Assembly (NCBI RefSeq): GCF_000968175.1
Contig: NZ_FO704551.1
Coordinates: 930,001-994,000, forward strand
Source of the DNA: Xenorhabdus poinarii G6
Lineage (GTDB): Bacteria; Pseudomonadota; Gammaproteobacteria; Enterobacterales; Enterobacteriaceae
Direction: 5' to 3'
Length of the DNA stretch: 64,000 nucleotides
Part shown: in pieces, positions 44,494-54,110 of the stretch
How positions within the stretch are numbered: the stretch's first letter is position 1
Layout: the number at the start of each line of letters is the position of its first letter
Made by a program: the position numbers and the translations under genes
The notes under the pieces: model-generated
Told to the model about the DNA's origin: nothing
The model's input: the letters and a program-made list of their open reading frames with translations, nothing else
Database searches by the model: none

Positions 44494-46557
44494 TCAATCC
44501 TTCTTATATCTATACGCTTCAAACCCGCTAGCGTTCAACGGCAAATCTAGCGCCCATTTGGGGTTGGTGGCGAGTAGCGTGCTGAGATGTTCAGGGGAGT
44601 ATTCCGCTGTGTCTGGCGCTTCGCTGATAATTTCATCATGCACCGTCAGCACAATATCGTAGCCTGCGTTTTCAATCAGTGGCATGTTCCCTGCCAGTAC
44701 ATCACGGGCGGCGGCTTGAGTGACATTTTCTACCAATTTCCCGCCGTAGGTTTTGAGCCGTTGCCATTTACGGCTGTAGGGGTTGGTGCCCATGTAACTG
44801 ATCTGCCCGTCATCCAGACGGGGTGAGGGGTAGCAGACTGCACGCCCGGACGGTAAAACCACACGGAGCCACGCCCCATCACGGCGGACTCGCAGCTTAC
44901 GGCAGGGGATAGTGACGTTGGGTGAACTAATAGCCCGTTTTACCATCTCTTCCAGCTCATACCAGAACGGCACGGTTGCCGTATGGGCATTGCGCCACAT
45001 GCGCTTAAGCGAATCGCAGGTAATAAAAACCCGTTCGCTCAGTCCGTGGGTTTGTTTCTGTTCAACTGCTTTTTTGTACCAGCTCATGGCGTCCCGCTGG
45101 ACGGAGGCGGGTATGTTGGGTAACGCCGCTGCGGCGAGTGCGTCCAGATCCATATTGTAGGTCAACGCGAACGTCAAAAAAGCAGAAACACCGCCGCCAT
45201 AACCCAACCCGAGTTCCATGACCTTACCGATCTGACGCTGATCTTTTGTCACCTCGTCAGGCTGGATGTTGAACGCACGGGCATAGGCCAGTTTGTAGAG
45301 GTCTGCACCGATACCCTTATCGAATTCACTGAATGCGGTGATTTTCCAGTGTTCCCCTGCCAGCCATGCCAGCATGCGCCCTTCGATGTTGGACAGGTCA
45401 GACACCACCAATTTTTTACCCGCCGGCGCGATGATAACGCCACGGACTGCCGAGCTGGTTAACTCCATGATATTATCGAATAACAGATCCGCACAGTCCG
45501 TTTTCAGCGCCTCGATACCCGTATCAATCGTGGCCTGATTTAGAGTAGCCCTGGGGAGATTTTGCGGTTGGAATAGGCGTCCTGCCCAACGCCCGGTACG
45601 TGACGCCCCGCAAAACTGGAGCGTACCGCGCAGGCGTCCATCTGCGCTAATGCCGTTCATCAGCGCCCGGTACTTGCTGGTACTGGTAGTACTGGCCTGT
45701 AGGCGGATGGTCAGCAATTCCCGCAATGCAACGGGAATATCAGGATCGGCAATCCGGCGTTCCAAGGTGCTTTTTTGCATATCAGGCAGTTCAACACCGA
45801 ATGCGGCGGTAATATGCCGTAGCATGGCGTCACGCTGGGTGGCCGCCTGTACATCACCGTCGGTCAGTTTCTGCGTGCGCTTTGCCAGCCGTTTTTGTTC
45901 CTGTTCCACGGCATCGATGGCGGCCGTTGCAAGCTCAATATCCATGCAAACACCGCGATCATTGATTTGTTGGTCACGGTGCCAGAGCGCTAACTCATTG
46001 CCCTGGTAATTCCATTTGGGCAGGCGTTTATGTACCTCGCGCATGGCCTCAATATCCAACCCGGCGTACGCGACAAATCTCTGCCACTCTTCGGGATGGG
46101 TTTTACTGGTAGCACGGCGAATGGCGACGTTTTTAGGTCTGGGTTTACAGAATAACTGGATCAACGACTTGCCCTCCTTGTCTTTCGCTTTGTCCGCCGG
46201 AATGCCCAATACCTCACACAATGCACCCAGTGCCCCCGGTAAACCGTGAGCTAATGCCCGCACCATCGTGTCACGCCAGCGGCCAATATCTGCGTGCAGT
46301 GTCGGCATGTAATGGCGCAGAACGGTACGGTCAAAGTGGCTGTTATGAGCGAATAGAATAACGCGTGGATCATGTAGCATTTGATGCAATTCGGCGGGCA
46401 TGGGTGTTCCGCTGGTCACATCCCATACCTGAACAGGGTTATTGTTAACCGCCCATGCAAATAACATAATTTCGGCATGTTCGGCGTAGGCGTGAGTGCC
46501 GTTTTTAATCGGCGTCTCACAGTAGGTTTCGAGGTCGATCCATAGTATTTTATTCAT
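44494..46557 (-). CDS. Phage family A DNA polymerase
   Basis: This 687-residue protein has an N-terminal 3'-5' exonuclease domain ([11 protein letters not shown], catalytic DE) and the C-terminal polymerase with motif [20 protein letters not shown], motif [17 protein letters not shown] and motif C LTVHDEI. It resembles T7-type replicative enzymes rather than bacterial Pol I (no 5' nuclease). I chose the ATG at 46557, which overlaps the gene upstream by 8 bp. Together with DUF2815, DUF2800, VRR-NUC and SNF2 genes it forms a recurring phage replication module. Confidence 0.93.
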   Translation of the reverse strand: MNKILWIDLETYCETPIKNGTHAYAEHAEIMLFAWAVNNNPVQVWDVTSGTPMPAELHQMLHDPRVILFAHNSHFDRTVLRHYMPTLHADIGRWRDTMVRALAHGLPGALGALCEVLGIPADKAKDKEGKSLIQLFCKPRPKNVAIRRATSKTHPEEWQRFVAYAGLDIEAMREVHKRLPKWNYQGNELALWHRDQQINDRGVCMDIELATAAIDAVEQEQKRLAKRTQKLTDGDVQAATQRDAMLRHITAAFGVELPDMQKSTLERRIADPDIPVALRELLTIRLQASTTSTSKYRALMNGISADGRLRGTLQFCGASRTGRWAGRLFQPQNLPRATLNQATIDTGIEALKTDCADLLFDNIMELTSSAVRGVIIAPAGKKLVVSDLSNIEGRMLAWLAGEHWKITAFSEFDKGIGADLYKLAYARAFNIQPDEVTKDQRQIGKVMELGLGYGGGVSAFLTFALTYNMDLDALAAAALPNIPASVQRDAMSWYKKAVEQKQTHGLSERVFITCDSLKRMWRNAHTATVPFWYELEEMVKRAISSPNVTIPCRKLRVRRDGAWLRVVLPSGRAVCYPSPRLDDGQISYMGTNPYSRKWQRLKTYGGKLVENVTQAAARDVLAGNMPLIENAGYDIVLTVHDEIISEAPDTAEYSPEHLSTLLATNPKWALDLPLNASGFEAYRYKKD

Positions 46558-47179
46558 TGCCCGCGTCCGTTGGCAGCCCAATTAATGTATTAAGTGCTTC
46601 ACGGCGAACGGCGGGAACTGGTGCGGCTTTCGCCGCGCTTTTAGGCAATAATTCGGCAGCCTCCGGCCATTCTTCCAATAACCGTTTTACGGAGCGAACT
46701 TTTAATAACGCGGCTTCTACATTATGTGTAATAGTTTCGCGTTGAATTTCTAATTCTTTGTACCGTTTTTCGAGGGCATAGAATTCATTCACCAGCGGAT
46801 TATCGGCTAATAATGTGGTTCCCTTTGGTGTTATTTTGAATATGCAATCCCGATTATCGAAACGTGCACGTGCGCCGTTAAAATAGGCAACAACACGACT
46901 GCCCGCTAAGTTAATTGCTATATAATATGTGTCACGAACAGGCATATCATTTTCACGCAATGCTTCGGGAATTTTAGCCGCCAACGTTTTTATTTCGGAT
47001 AAAACATTTTGGATGCCCTGTTCCATGTTTTCGCCACCGATGGCTTCAATTCGTATTTTCTCAGCCCAATTCGCGCGGTCTTTATATAATTGTTCGTCTT
47101 TCTCGAAAATACCCGCTTTAATCAGTGCGTTTTTAACAATTTCGCTTTTTATATCTTTGGTTAATATTTTCTGTGTCAT
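46550..47179 (-). CDS. Phage protein resembling Nmad5
   Basis: This 209-residue protein has an N-terminal pattern [19 protein letters not shown] that recalls the Nmad5 family (putative nucleotide-modification associated domain), but this is from memory and weak. A charged helical middle ([15 protein letters not shown]) suggests a coiled coil at about residues 130-150. It lies between the ssDNA-binding and polymerase genes. If Nmad5 is right, it could act with the two methyltransferases and the PP-loop protein in base modification. Confidence 0.4.
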   Translation of the reverse strand: MTQKILTKDIKSEIVKNALIKAGIFEKDEQLYKDRANWAEKIRIEAIGGENMEQGIQNVLSEIKTLAAKIPEALRENDMPVRDTYYIAINLAGSRVVAYFNGARARFDNRDCIFKITPKGTTLLADNPLVNEFYALEKRYKELEIQRETITHNVEAALLKVRSVKRLLEEWPEAAELLPKSAAKAAPVPAVRREALNTLIGLPTDAGNE

Positions 47180-47229
47180 GGTTTTTTATCCTGATAAATA
47201 CCCCGCACGAAGCGGGGCATAAAATATAT

Positions 47230-47787
47230 TTAATTAAAAACGTCGGCTTCTGCGTCAGCACCTTCGCTGATATCGTCAAAATCATCGACTGAGGCGACGC
47301 CACCACCTGCGAACGCGTCACCGTCTCGGACGAACTGAACCCCTGAGAGCGACGCCGAAATCCCTTTACCGTTATTTTCATACGCAAAAATACTGATAGT
47401 GGCATTAACATAGCAGCCGGAATACGGTTTACCGTCCTGAGCCGTAAGTGGCGAACGGTCGCGATCAATAACCAGTGGCCGCGATTTGTTACTGGCGGAA
47501 ATATACATATTACCCGCGTAACCGTCGTAATCCGGTTTATCATCGCCATCACGGAAATTAAATCGCATGTTGTTTCCGCGAATGCTTTTAATAATTCCCT
47601 CGGCCTTAGCCCCCCATTTTTCCGTAGCCACTTTGAGGATGGCGGATTCAATTTCGGCATTTAAATCTTTGCGCTCTTTTGGAATTAGGAACGTGGAACG
47701 GAATTTAAAATCGCCTTGCCCATTAACCTGAGTTGCTTCAAATAAATCAGGGAATGCCAGACGCACTTGTTTTAAACTAATTTTCAT
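47230..47787 (-). CDS. DUF2815 phage ssDNA-binding protein
   Basis: This 185-residue protein matches DUF2815 (KISLKQVRLAFPDLFEATQV, FRSTFLIPKERKDL), a phage family considered a single-stranded DNA-binding protein. The acidic C-terminus (SVDDFDDISEGADAEADVF) is typical of SSBs and may bind partner proteins. A similar DFDDIS stretch occurs near the end of the DUF2800 protein next door ([11 protein letters not shown]), suggesting a shared binding tail. Confidence 0.85.
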   Translation of the reverse strand: MKISLKQVRLAFPDLFEATQVNGQGDFKFRSTFLIPKERKDLNAEIESAILKVATEKWGAKAEGIIKSIRGNNMRFNFRDGDDKPDYDGYAGNMYISASNKSRPLVIDRDRSPLTAQDGKPYSGCYVNATISIFAYENNGKGISASLSGVQFVRDGDAFAGGGVASVDDFDDISEGADAEADVFN

Positions 47788-47809
47788 TTTGTTATCTCTT
47801 TAGAGGTTA

Positions 47810-49090
47810 TTACGAGAACATATCGTCAGATATGTCGTCAAAATCGTTGATAGGATTAATGTCCAGTGCTGGACGCGGATCGGATTCCGGGACAACGGTA
47901 GGTTTACCGTCAGGCCGGGTAATCAGGGACTCTAACTTAGCCCATTTTTTCGGGTACTCTTTTTTGAGCACTTTTTCCGCTTGGGTAGGGCTGATTACTT
48001 TCTTGATGTAGATTTGGTCTTGCTTGAGCTTGAGCGTTTTCAACATCACTTCGGCGTCTGTCTCAACACTCCATGATCGGTTACCCTGTTTACCCTCGAC
48101 TAATTTAAATCCGGGGATAGGGTGCCCGGCATTGAGTTCATCACTGACACGGCCCCGCACCGCCTTGCACCAGCTTTCGATAAAATCAACTTGCTCGTAT
48201 TTGGCTGCGAGGGTTTGGTTGTCATATTTAGGGATTTGTTCCTTCGCTATCTGAGGCTCTAACGGTTGTGTCAGGTCGTCAAAATCCTCCACAATAGTGC
48301 TCCAGATGTGAGCGGCCAGTGCGGGGCAATCCGCCTTGGCTTTACAAAACCGGCACTGTTTTTCGCCCGGTGTGAACGTGTCTTGTGGTAATGTGTCCAC
48401 CCCTTCACACCGTGCAATCCCAAATATCGTAATGACCGATGCCGCCGCGTCTTTGGCTCGTTCCCCGAACTGGCGCAATTCATCTACACCCAGCACCCAT
48501 TCTGATACGTGATTTAATCGGGGCTGGTGAATGAACAGCCGTACCGTTTCAAACTCGTACAACATATCAAACTGGTCGAGAGCGCCTAGCGCGTACAACA
48601 TCAGTTGCTCGTTTTTCTCGGCATCGACCCGCACGCCGCGACCGTATTTCAGGTCATGAATTTGCAGTTCACCGCCGTTAATGATGATGGCATCAGCAGT
48701 GCCAAACGAGTTTTCGACGCCAATCACCTCGGAAAAATCAACGCGCTGTTCGATCAATAGCTCGTTACCCTGAGCCAGCCCCCACACCGTCTCTACATAT
48801 TGCCCCACCGCCTCAACCATTTCGTCATTGACCCGTGGTGTATTGGGTTTGAGTAGGATGTACTGGCCCAAATAATCGGCGGTATTTTGACCCATCGTGT
48901 AGGGTTGACCGAGAAACGTAGGGTTCTGGCGATTGTTCAGCACAGTTTCAGCCAGGGCATGGGCTGCGGTGCCCTCAATCGCGAACGGCGATTCAGTGTT
49001 AGGCTGACCCATTTCCATTGCGAGGCTACCGTGGCAACGTAACCAGCGATGCGCCGATGAGGGCGAGAGTTTTGCATGTACCTCCGGCAT
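47810..49090 (-). CDS. DUF2800 phage nuclease (PD-(D/E)XK)
   Basis: This 426-residue protein matches DUF2800. It starts [19 protein letters not shown] and has the nuclease core with [21 protein letters not shown] near residue 135, where Asp and Glu/Lys-type residues lie. Four cysteines (near [12 protein letters not shown]) suggest an iron-sulfur cluster as in Cas4/AddB-type nucleases. It is linked to recombination or replication in phages. The C-terminus carries a DFDDISDD motif like that of DUF2815. Confidence 0.85.
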   Translation of the reverse strand: MPEVHAKLSPSSAHRWLRCHGSLAMEMGQPNTESPFAIEGTAAHALAETVLNNRQNPTFLGQPYTMGQNTADYLGQYILLKPNTPRVNDEMVEAVGQYVETVWGLAQGNELLIEQRVDFSEVIGVENSFGTADAIIINGGELQIHDLKYGRGVRVDAEKNEQLMLYALGALDQFDMLYEFETVRLFIHQPRLNHVSEWVLGVDELRQFGERAKDAAASVITIFGIARCEGVDTLPQDTFTPGEKQCRFCKAKADCPALAAHIWSTIVEDFDDLTQPLEPQIAKEQIPKYDNQTLAAKYEQVDFIESWCKAVRGRVSDELNAGHPIPGFKLVEGKQGNRSWSVETDAEVMLKTLKLKQDQIYIKKVISPTQAEKVLKKEYPKKWAKLESLITRPDGKPTVVPESDPRPALDINPINDFDDISDDMFS

Positions 49091-49092
49091 GA

Positions 49093-49896
<804 letters not shown>

Positions 49897-49915
49897 TTTC
49901 CTGGCCTTTTATTTA

Positions 49916-50047
49916 TTATACGTACAGTGTAATCGGGAATCGGGTGGTGGGGTTGCGCTTAAGTTCGTCGCATTTTCGTAGCCAGCGCAGGCGACGAACC
50001 GCGTTGCTTATCGGGTATCTATCTACAGGAATTACTTTCGGTTTCAC
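49916..50047 (-). CDS. Arg-rich small phage protein, first gene after left terminator
   Basis: A 43-residue protein starts at GTG 50047 with AGGAG as ribosome site. It is strongly basic with NAVRRLRWLRKC, which resembles arginine-rich RNA-binding motifs such as in lambda N. It is the first gene behind the terminator at 50072-50094. An antitermination role is an attractive but unproven idea, since N itself precedes its terminator. It is too short for confident homology. Confidence 0.45.
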   Translation of the reverse strand: MKPKVIPVDRYPISNAVRRLRWLRKCDELKRNPTTRFPITLYV

Positions 50048-50071
50048 GGTATTAACTCCTTTTATGCATAT

Positions 50072-50094
50072 AAAAAACCCCCGCGTTAGCGAGG
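50072..50094 (-). terminator. Intrinsic terminator of the left-operon leader
   Basis: Read on the minus strand, CCTCGC, a TAAC loop and GCGGGG pair with one G-U and are followed by six T. It lies 8 bp beyond the last micro-ORF and before the downstream replication genes, in the manner of lambda tL1. Confidence 0.82.
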
Positions 50095-50101
50095 CTGTTA
50101 A

Positions 50102-50173
50102 TTAACTCACCATAGGCCACTCATTGAATGACCTACAGTCAATCAACCACACTCTCGCAGTGGTCGCGCTCAT
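50102..50173 (-). CDS. Micro-ORF D of the left leader
   Basis: This 23-codon frame (MSATTARVWLIDC...) starts at ATG 50173, overlapping the ORF C stop by ATGA, and ends 8 bp before the terminator. It is the last of four coupled frames. Its reality rests on the coupling pattern only. Confidence 0.35.
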   Translation of the reverse strand: MSATTARVWLIDCRSFNEWPMVS

Positions 50174-50274
50174 GCCTTTGAGACCGTAGTCAGGGGTATC
50201 TCCGCGAATCCCTCACCTCTAACCGGTAGTTGATTGGCGGTCAACTTGGAGCACCGGCACGCCTTCTTCCTCAT
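50170..50274 (-). CDS. Micro-ORF C of the left leader
   Basis: This 34-codon basic frame starts MRKKACRCSKL at ATG 50274, overlapping the ORF B stop (TAATG), and overlaps ORF D at its end. It has no recognised domain. Confidence 0.35.
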   Translation of the reverse strand: MRKKACRCSKLTANQLPVRGEGFAEIPLTTVSKA

Positions 50275-50351
50275 TAACCCTCACCAGCGCGTGTTGCAGT
50301 TCGTACCTGCATCTGGCTACCCGCAACTTTGGGTATTCGGGGCTGCGTCAC
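50274..50351 (-). CDS. Micro-ORF B of the left leader
   Basis: This 25-codon frame starts at GTG 50351 inside the ORF A stop (TAGTG) and ends MQVRTATRAGEG. It has no recognised domain. It overlaps ORF C by one base. Confidence 0.3.
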   Translation of the reverse strand: MTQPRIPKVAGSQMQVRTATRAGEG

Positions 50352-50527
50352 TACCGCAGCATTAACGTACACGTTCGCGGTCTATCCGCGTTGTTAAACC
50401 ATGATTCATTCCTCCTATTGTCAATAAATACACCTAACACTGTCCGCCGCTTGCCTGAGATGCCATATACCCCGTGAGGTCCGGAGATGTCAGGGAACTG
50501 AGTTGCGCAGATCTCTCTGCTCAGCAT
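50351..50527 (-). CDS. Micro-ORF A of the left leader
   Basis: This 58-codon frame starts at ATG 50527 (protein start MLSREICATQFPDISG); a TTG at 50557 is also possible. It is the first frame after boxA and includes the boxB-like hairpin at its start. Inside it a different frame has AGGAGG (50411-50416) followed 8 nt later by ATG GTT TAA, a two-codon minigene. No domain is recognised. Confidence 0.35.
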   Translation of the reverse strand: MLSREICATQFPDISGPHGVYGISGKRRTVLGVFIDNRRNESWFNNADRPRTCTLMLR

Positions 50528-50556
50528 TAGATGTGATTCCAAATTGTTAAAGAGCA
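50507..50556 (-). promoter_or_regulatory. nut-like site: rRNA-type boxA and GNRA hairpin
   Basis: On the minus strand TGCTCTTTAACAATTT (50556-50541) is identical over 16 bases to the boxA region of E. coli rRNA leaders. Twenty bases later GCAGA, a GAGA loop and TCTGC (50520-50507) form a hairpin with a GNRA tetraloop, like lambda-type boxB. The site starts about 30 bases after the predicted transcription start. It strongly suggests Nus-dependent antitermination of the left operon. Confidence 0.75.
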
Positions 50557-50594
50557 ACTGTGATACGAAACTGTATTTTTAATTCGTTATCGTA

Positions 50595-50623
50595 TTTATA
50601 TACCGTGTTGTATAAGAGGTCAA
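50595..50623 (-). promoter_or_regulatory. Left early promoter (pL-like)
   Basis: On the minus strand TTGACC (50623-50618), a 17-bp spacer and TATAAA (50600-50595) form a strong sigma-70 promoter facing left, directly upstream of boxA. The sequence TAATTCGTT just downstream (50580-50588) recurs at the right promoter region (51452-51460) and may be part of the repressor operator. Confidence 0.8.
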
Positions 50624-50652
50624 TACGAAAACACATAATTTTTCCAAAAATA

Positions 50653-50674
50653 AAGGCCACAAATATGTGGCCTT
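50653..50674 (-). terminator. Terminator of the cI transcript
   Basis: AAGGCCACA (50653-50661) pairs with TGTGGCCTT (50666-50674) around AATA. On the minus strand it is followed by TTTATTTTT. It closes the cI gene ahead of the left promoter. Confidence 0.85.
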
Positions 50675-50696
50675 GTTTAACTATTTGATTTTACAG

Positions 50697-51362
50697 CTAA
50701 GAATGCCATAACGAGCTTTTAGCTATTCCGGCTACGTATTGCATTCGAACTATTTTGGCATGGTGAAGGCGTACGGGGGCGTGGTCTTCGTTGATAGACA
50801 ATAGGTGGTAATAGTTTTCACGTTCAAACAAAAATGTTTTAACCATCACCTCATCCGTATCGGTGACAACCAATACCTCATCCCCCGGCGAGTACGAATG
50901 GTTCGGCTCTATAATCACAAATTCACCCTCTTTTACTCTGGGGATCATAGCGTTGCCTATACATTTTAGTGCGTAGGCGTCTTGGTCATGCGTCGGCCAT
51001 CTAATGTATCCATCCGTACTATCAACATCATTCCAGTAACTGGTGTCACCCAGTTGAGCGTTCCCTCTCACTGGAATGTCATTGAAATGGTACGTATGTA
51101 GCTCCCCCTGTTCATCCATAGCTATTTTAGAGGGGGCGGATTGGAGATCACACTCGACCAGATCAATTGGGGATACCCTAAAAAAATCAGCGATAGTTTT
51201 TAGGGTGGCGTATTTCGGGTCTTTCACTTCCCCTGTCAACATTCTATGAAGTGTTGGTTGATGCATTTTCAATCGTTTAGATAGCTCTGTTACGCTGGCT
51301 ATCCCGTGGGTATCCATCAAATACCTGATATTTTTAGTTAAAACTCCAAAGTCTGACATCAT
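50697..51362 (-). CDS. Phage CI-type repressor with S24 domain lacking the catalytic Ser
   Basis: This 221-residue protein has an N-terminal helix-turn-helix (VTELSKRLKMHQPTLHRMLTG, residues 24-44) and a C-terminal LexA/S24 fold. Where self-cleaving repressors have G-x-SM-x-P, this one reads IGNAMIPRV (Ala codon GCT). The Lys of the dyad, in VMVKTFLF, is kept. Without the serine it should not autocleave in response to RecA, so the prophage probably needs an antirepressor for induction. It faces Cro across a 136-bp control region. Confidence 0.9.
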   Translation of the reverse strand: MMSDFGVLTKNIRYLMDTHGIASVTELSKRLKMHQPTLHRMLTGEVKDPKYATLKTIADFFRVSPIDLVECDLQSAPSKIAMDEQGELHTYHFNDIPVRGNAQLGDTSYWNDVDSTDGYIRWPTHDQDAYALKCIGNAMIPRVKEGEFVIIEPNHSYSPGDEVLVVTDTDEVMVKTFLFERENYYHLLSINEDHAPVRLHHAKIVRMQYVAGIAKSSLWHS

Positions 51363-51498
51363 TTTCTAGACCCTCGTTTGCGCGATTTTTAATCAATTAT
51401 GCAGTTACGCATATATTAGAGTTTTTTTCGATACATTCCAGTATTGATATATAATTCGTTTACGTATAGTTTAGGCTCGTCCAATAAATAGGAGCGCG
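51363..51498. promoter_or_regulatory. cI-cro divergent control region
   Basis: This AT-rich region holds operators and promoters for cI (left) and cro (right). The candidate right promoter is TTGATA (51444-51449) and TATAGT (51465-51470), although the 15-bp spacing is short. TAATTCGTT at 51452-51460 is shared with the left promoter region. TTACG-containing repeats such as GTTACGCATAT and GTTTACGTATA are further operator candidates. Confidence 0.6.
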
Positions 51499-51696
51499 AT
51501 GATGTACGAATTTCACCCACAAGAATTGATTAAAAAAATTATAGATGCCGGATTTACTCAAGCCCAGCTAGCCTCACACACCGGGGTTAGCCAGCCGTCG
51601 TTAAGCCGAATTTTGACAGGTGTCAGTCCTAACCCCCGTTTATCTACCGCTAGAGCTATCGAGCGTTTTTATACTGAATTTGTAGCCAAAAAATAA
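51499..51696 (+). CDS. Cro-like repressor
   Basis: This 65-residue helix-turn-helix protein has TQAQLASHTGVSQPSLSRILTG at residues 20-41 as its DNA-recognition unit. It is divergent from cI and first in the rightward early operon, so it is Cro by position. Two adjacent ATGs can serve as start. The primase gene follows 14 bp downstream. Confidence 0.85.
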   Translation: MMYEFHPQELIKKIIDAGFTQAQLASHTGVSQPSLSRILTGVSPNPRLSTARAIERFYTEFVAKK

Positions 51697-51710
51697 CAGG
51701 ACACACCCAT

Positions 51711-53882
51711 ATGTCAGAACAAAAACAATGGGGAGCGACACAAGACGAGTGGTTCCATCTCGATCTGATTCGGGGCCTTACAGATAGAATGCTACCTGTT
51801 GTATGTAACCCCGGTGCGACAGTCTCCCCTGATTCATCACTGAAAAGCATTGGTAAGACACCTAGCCGTTACAATCGTTCAAGACATGTAGTCGGCATCC
51901 CTAAATGGACGGAAAAGATCGCGACCGATTCCGAAATTACTACGTGGGCTAACGAGCCGGATTACGGAATTTGTATGCTCACAGGTCGGGGACAGTTAGG
52001 GCTGGATTGCGATAGCGATGATGAAAATGTACAGGTCCAAATCCAGGCACTGTTGATCAATGTGTTCGGCGAACTACCCCCGCGCCGTTACCGCGATAAC
52101 TCCAACAAATGCCTGTACCTGCTGGCCGTTGAGGGCGACTACCGTAAACGCATCCATCGTCTGGAGGGTGAGCTAGGTATCATTGAGCTGCTGGCCGATG
52201 GTCAGCAATTTGTCGCGGCAGGCACCCATCCCAGTGGCGCACGTATCCAATGGGATGGCGGTTTGCCTGGTGAGCCTCTTGCAGTCACGCCTGATCAATT
52301 AGAAATGCTGTGGTCTGCCCTGACTGAACACCTGCCCGTTGTCGGTTCCACTGAGGCGAATACCTCTGGCGCCGCGTTGCGTGACCGTAGCCTGTCTACC
52401 CCCAACGCGACTGACGAAACCGCCGATTATCTGGACGCGAACGGGCATACGTTGGCATTGGGTAAAAACGGGGAGCGTTATATCACATGCCCGTTTGCAG
52501 ATGGACACAGCATTGATAGTGGCCCCACCAGTACGGCGTATTTTCCGGCAGGTACGGGCGGATTCGAACAGGGCCATTTCAAATGCCAGCACGGTTCGTG
52601 CGCACATCGTAACGACGGCGATTTTCGTATCGCTATCGGGTTCGGCAAAGATGATTTTGAGGATTTAACCTCTACTGAGGTGTCCGAACCTGCGCCATTA
52701 CCTGCGTTCAAACGCGATAAATGGGGTCAAATTGAGGCAACGATAGAAAACACGTTCAAAGCGGTGATGCGGCCTGATTTTGTTGGTATAGAAATTCGTT
52801 TTGATCAGTTCCGTGATGAGATCATGTTTACGCCAACGGGTACGGTTCAGTGGCAGGCATTCAATGACGCTGAATACTCGCGCCTGCGCATCACATTGGA
52901 AAATCGCGGGTTTAAACCGGTCGGGCGTGAATTGGTTCGCGATGTGGTGATGCTGGTGGCGGATGAACAACCGTTCGACTCTGCTATCGAGTGGCTCAAC
53001 AGTTTGGAATGGGATGGCGTGCCGCGTATTGAGCGTTTTTATCATACCCATTTTGGTACTGAGGATACCCCGTATACCCGTGCTGTATCTATGTATACAT
53101 GGACGGCGCTAGCGGGGCGTGTTCTCGATCCTGGTTGCAAAGCCGATATTGTGCCTATTCTAGTCGGAGAGCAAGGCTGCGGTAAATCGTCCGGTGTGGC
53201 CGCACTCTCGCCTGACCCCGCGTTTCATACCGAAGTCAGCTTTGCCGAAAAAGATGACGATTTGGCGCGCAAGATGCGCGGGCGTCTGGTTGCGGAAATC
53301 AGCGAATTACGCGGGCTGAACACCAAAGAGCAAGAAAGTATCAAGGCTCTTGTCACCCGTACCCATGAGAACTGGGTGCCTAAGTACCGTGAATTCGCGG
53401 TTCAGTTCCCCCGACGGTTATTGTTCTTCGGTACGACCAATAAAAACGAGTTCTTAGGGGATGAAACCGGCGAACGGCGGTGGGCACCTGTTGAAGTAAC
53501 TAAAATCAAGCTTCAAGCGATTAAAGATGACCTCTTGCTTCTATGGGCAGAAGCGGCGGTCGTGTACAAGCAACGCGGTATCGAGTTCAGAGAAGTTGAA
53601 AAGTTGGCTGTGGCTGTGCACGGGCAGTACCAAATCAAAGACGCATGGCTGGAAATAGTAGAAAACTGGTTGGAAGAACCTGATTTGATGATAGGTGAAA
53701 AACCTCGTTCGCGCTCGTTTCTGCGAGCCAGCGACGTGTTGCGCGAGGCATTGAATTTTGAGCCATCACGGATCACCAAGCGCGAGGAGATTCGGATCAG
53801 TAACGTTTTGCGAAACTGCGGCTTTAAACGTGTTCAGCGACGTATTGAAGGAAAAGTCAGTAAAGTTTGGGAACTGGCGTAA
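51711..53882 (+). CDS. Primase-helicase of the VapE/VirE family
   Basis: This 723-residue protein has an N-terminal primase-polymerase-like domain (residues 1 to about 210, with GLDCDSDD giving the D-x-D metal site near 99-101). A linker contains a Cys/His zinc-type region (CPFADGH, KCQHGSCAH). The C-terminal VapE-type helicase has Walker A GEQGCGKS at 486-493 and Walker B-like AEISELRG. It probably primes and unwinds prophage DNA; the iteron array directly downstream supports an initiator role. Its stop codon lies inside the first repeat. Confidence 0.88.
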   Translation: MSEQKQWGATQDEWFHLDLIRGLTDRMLPVVCNPGATVSPDSSLKSIGKTPSRYNRSRHVVGIPKWTEKIATDSEITTWANEPDYGICMLTGRGQLGLDCDSDDENVQVQIQALLINVFGELPPRRYRDNSNKCLYLLAVEGDYRKRIHRLEGELGIIELLADGQQFVAAGTHPSGARIQWDGGLPGEPLAVTPDQLEMLWSALTEHLPVVGSTEANTSGAALRDRSLSTPNATDETADYLDANGHTLALGKNGERYITCPFADGHSIDSGPTSTAYFPAGTGGFEQGHFKCQHGSCAHRNDGDFRIAIGFGKDDFEDLTSTEVSEPAPLPAFKRDKWGQIEATIENTFKAVMRPDFVGIEIRFDQFRDEIMFTPTGTVQWQAFNDAEYSRLRITLENRGFKPVGRELVRDVVMLVADEQPFDSAIEWLNSLEWDGVPRIERFYHTHFGTEDTPYTRAVSMYTWTALAGRVLDPGCKADIVPILVGEQGCGKSSGVAALSPDPAFHTEVSFAEKDDDLARKMRGRLVAEISELRGLNTKEQESIKALVTRTHENWVPKYREFAVQFPRRLLFFGTTNKNEFLGDETGERRWAPVEVTKIKLQAIKDDLLLLWAEAAVVYKQRGIEFREVEKLAVAVHGQYQIKDAWLEIVENWLEEPDLMIGEKPRSRSFLRASDVLREALNFEPSRITKREEIRISNVLRNCGFKRVQRRIEGKVSKVWELA

Positions 53883-54110
53883 CCAATGTAACCAATGTAA
53901 CCAGCATAGCCCTATAAGTTTAAAAGCTATCTGTAACCACCTGTAACCACCTGTAACCAGTAGGTGGTTACGCTTTAAGCCAAGAGATAGCAAGGCTTGA
54001 AGCCAATGTAACCAATGTAACCACCTAGCTATAACTACCCCATTATATATATAAGGGGCCTAGAGGAAAGGTTAAGAAACAGAGGTTACACATGGATACA
54101 GATGGTTACA
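53879..54110. repeat. Iteron-like GTAACCA array, candidate replication origin
   Basis: Eight direct copies of GTAACCA start at 53879, 53888, 53897 (9-bp period), 53933, 53943, 53953 (10-bp period), 54008 and 54017. Inverted copies occur at 53965-53971 and 54103-54109, and a partial one at 54084-54090. An AT-rich palindromic stretch TTATATATATAA (54043-54054) flanked by CCCC and GGGG lies within. The layout resembles iteron origins of phages and plasmids. It begins at the end of the primase-helicase gene. Confidence 0.75.

Noticed and set aside
53879..54110. GTAACCA array as CRISPR
   Set aside because: Repeats are 7 bp with 9-10 bp periods and partly inverted; far too short for CRISPR.
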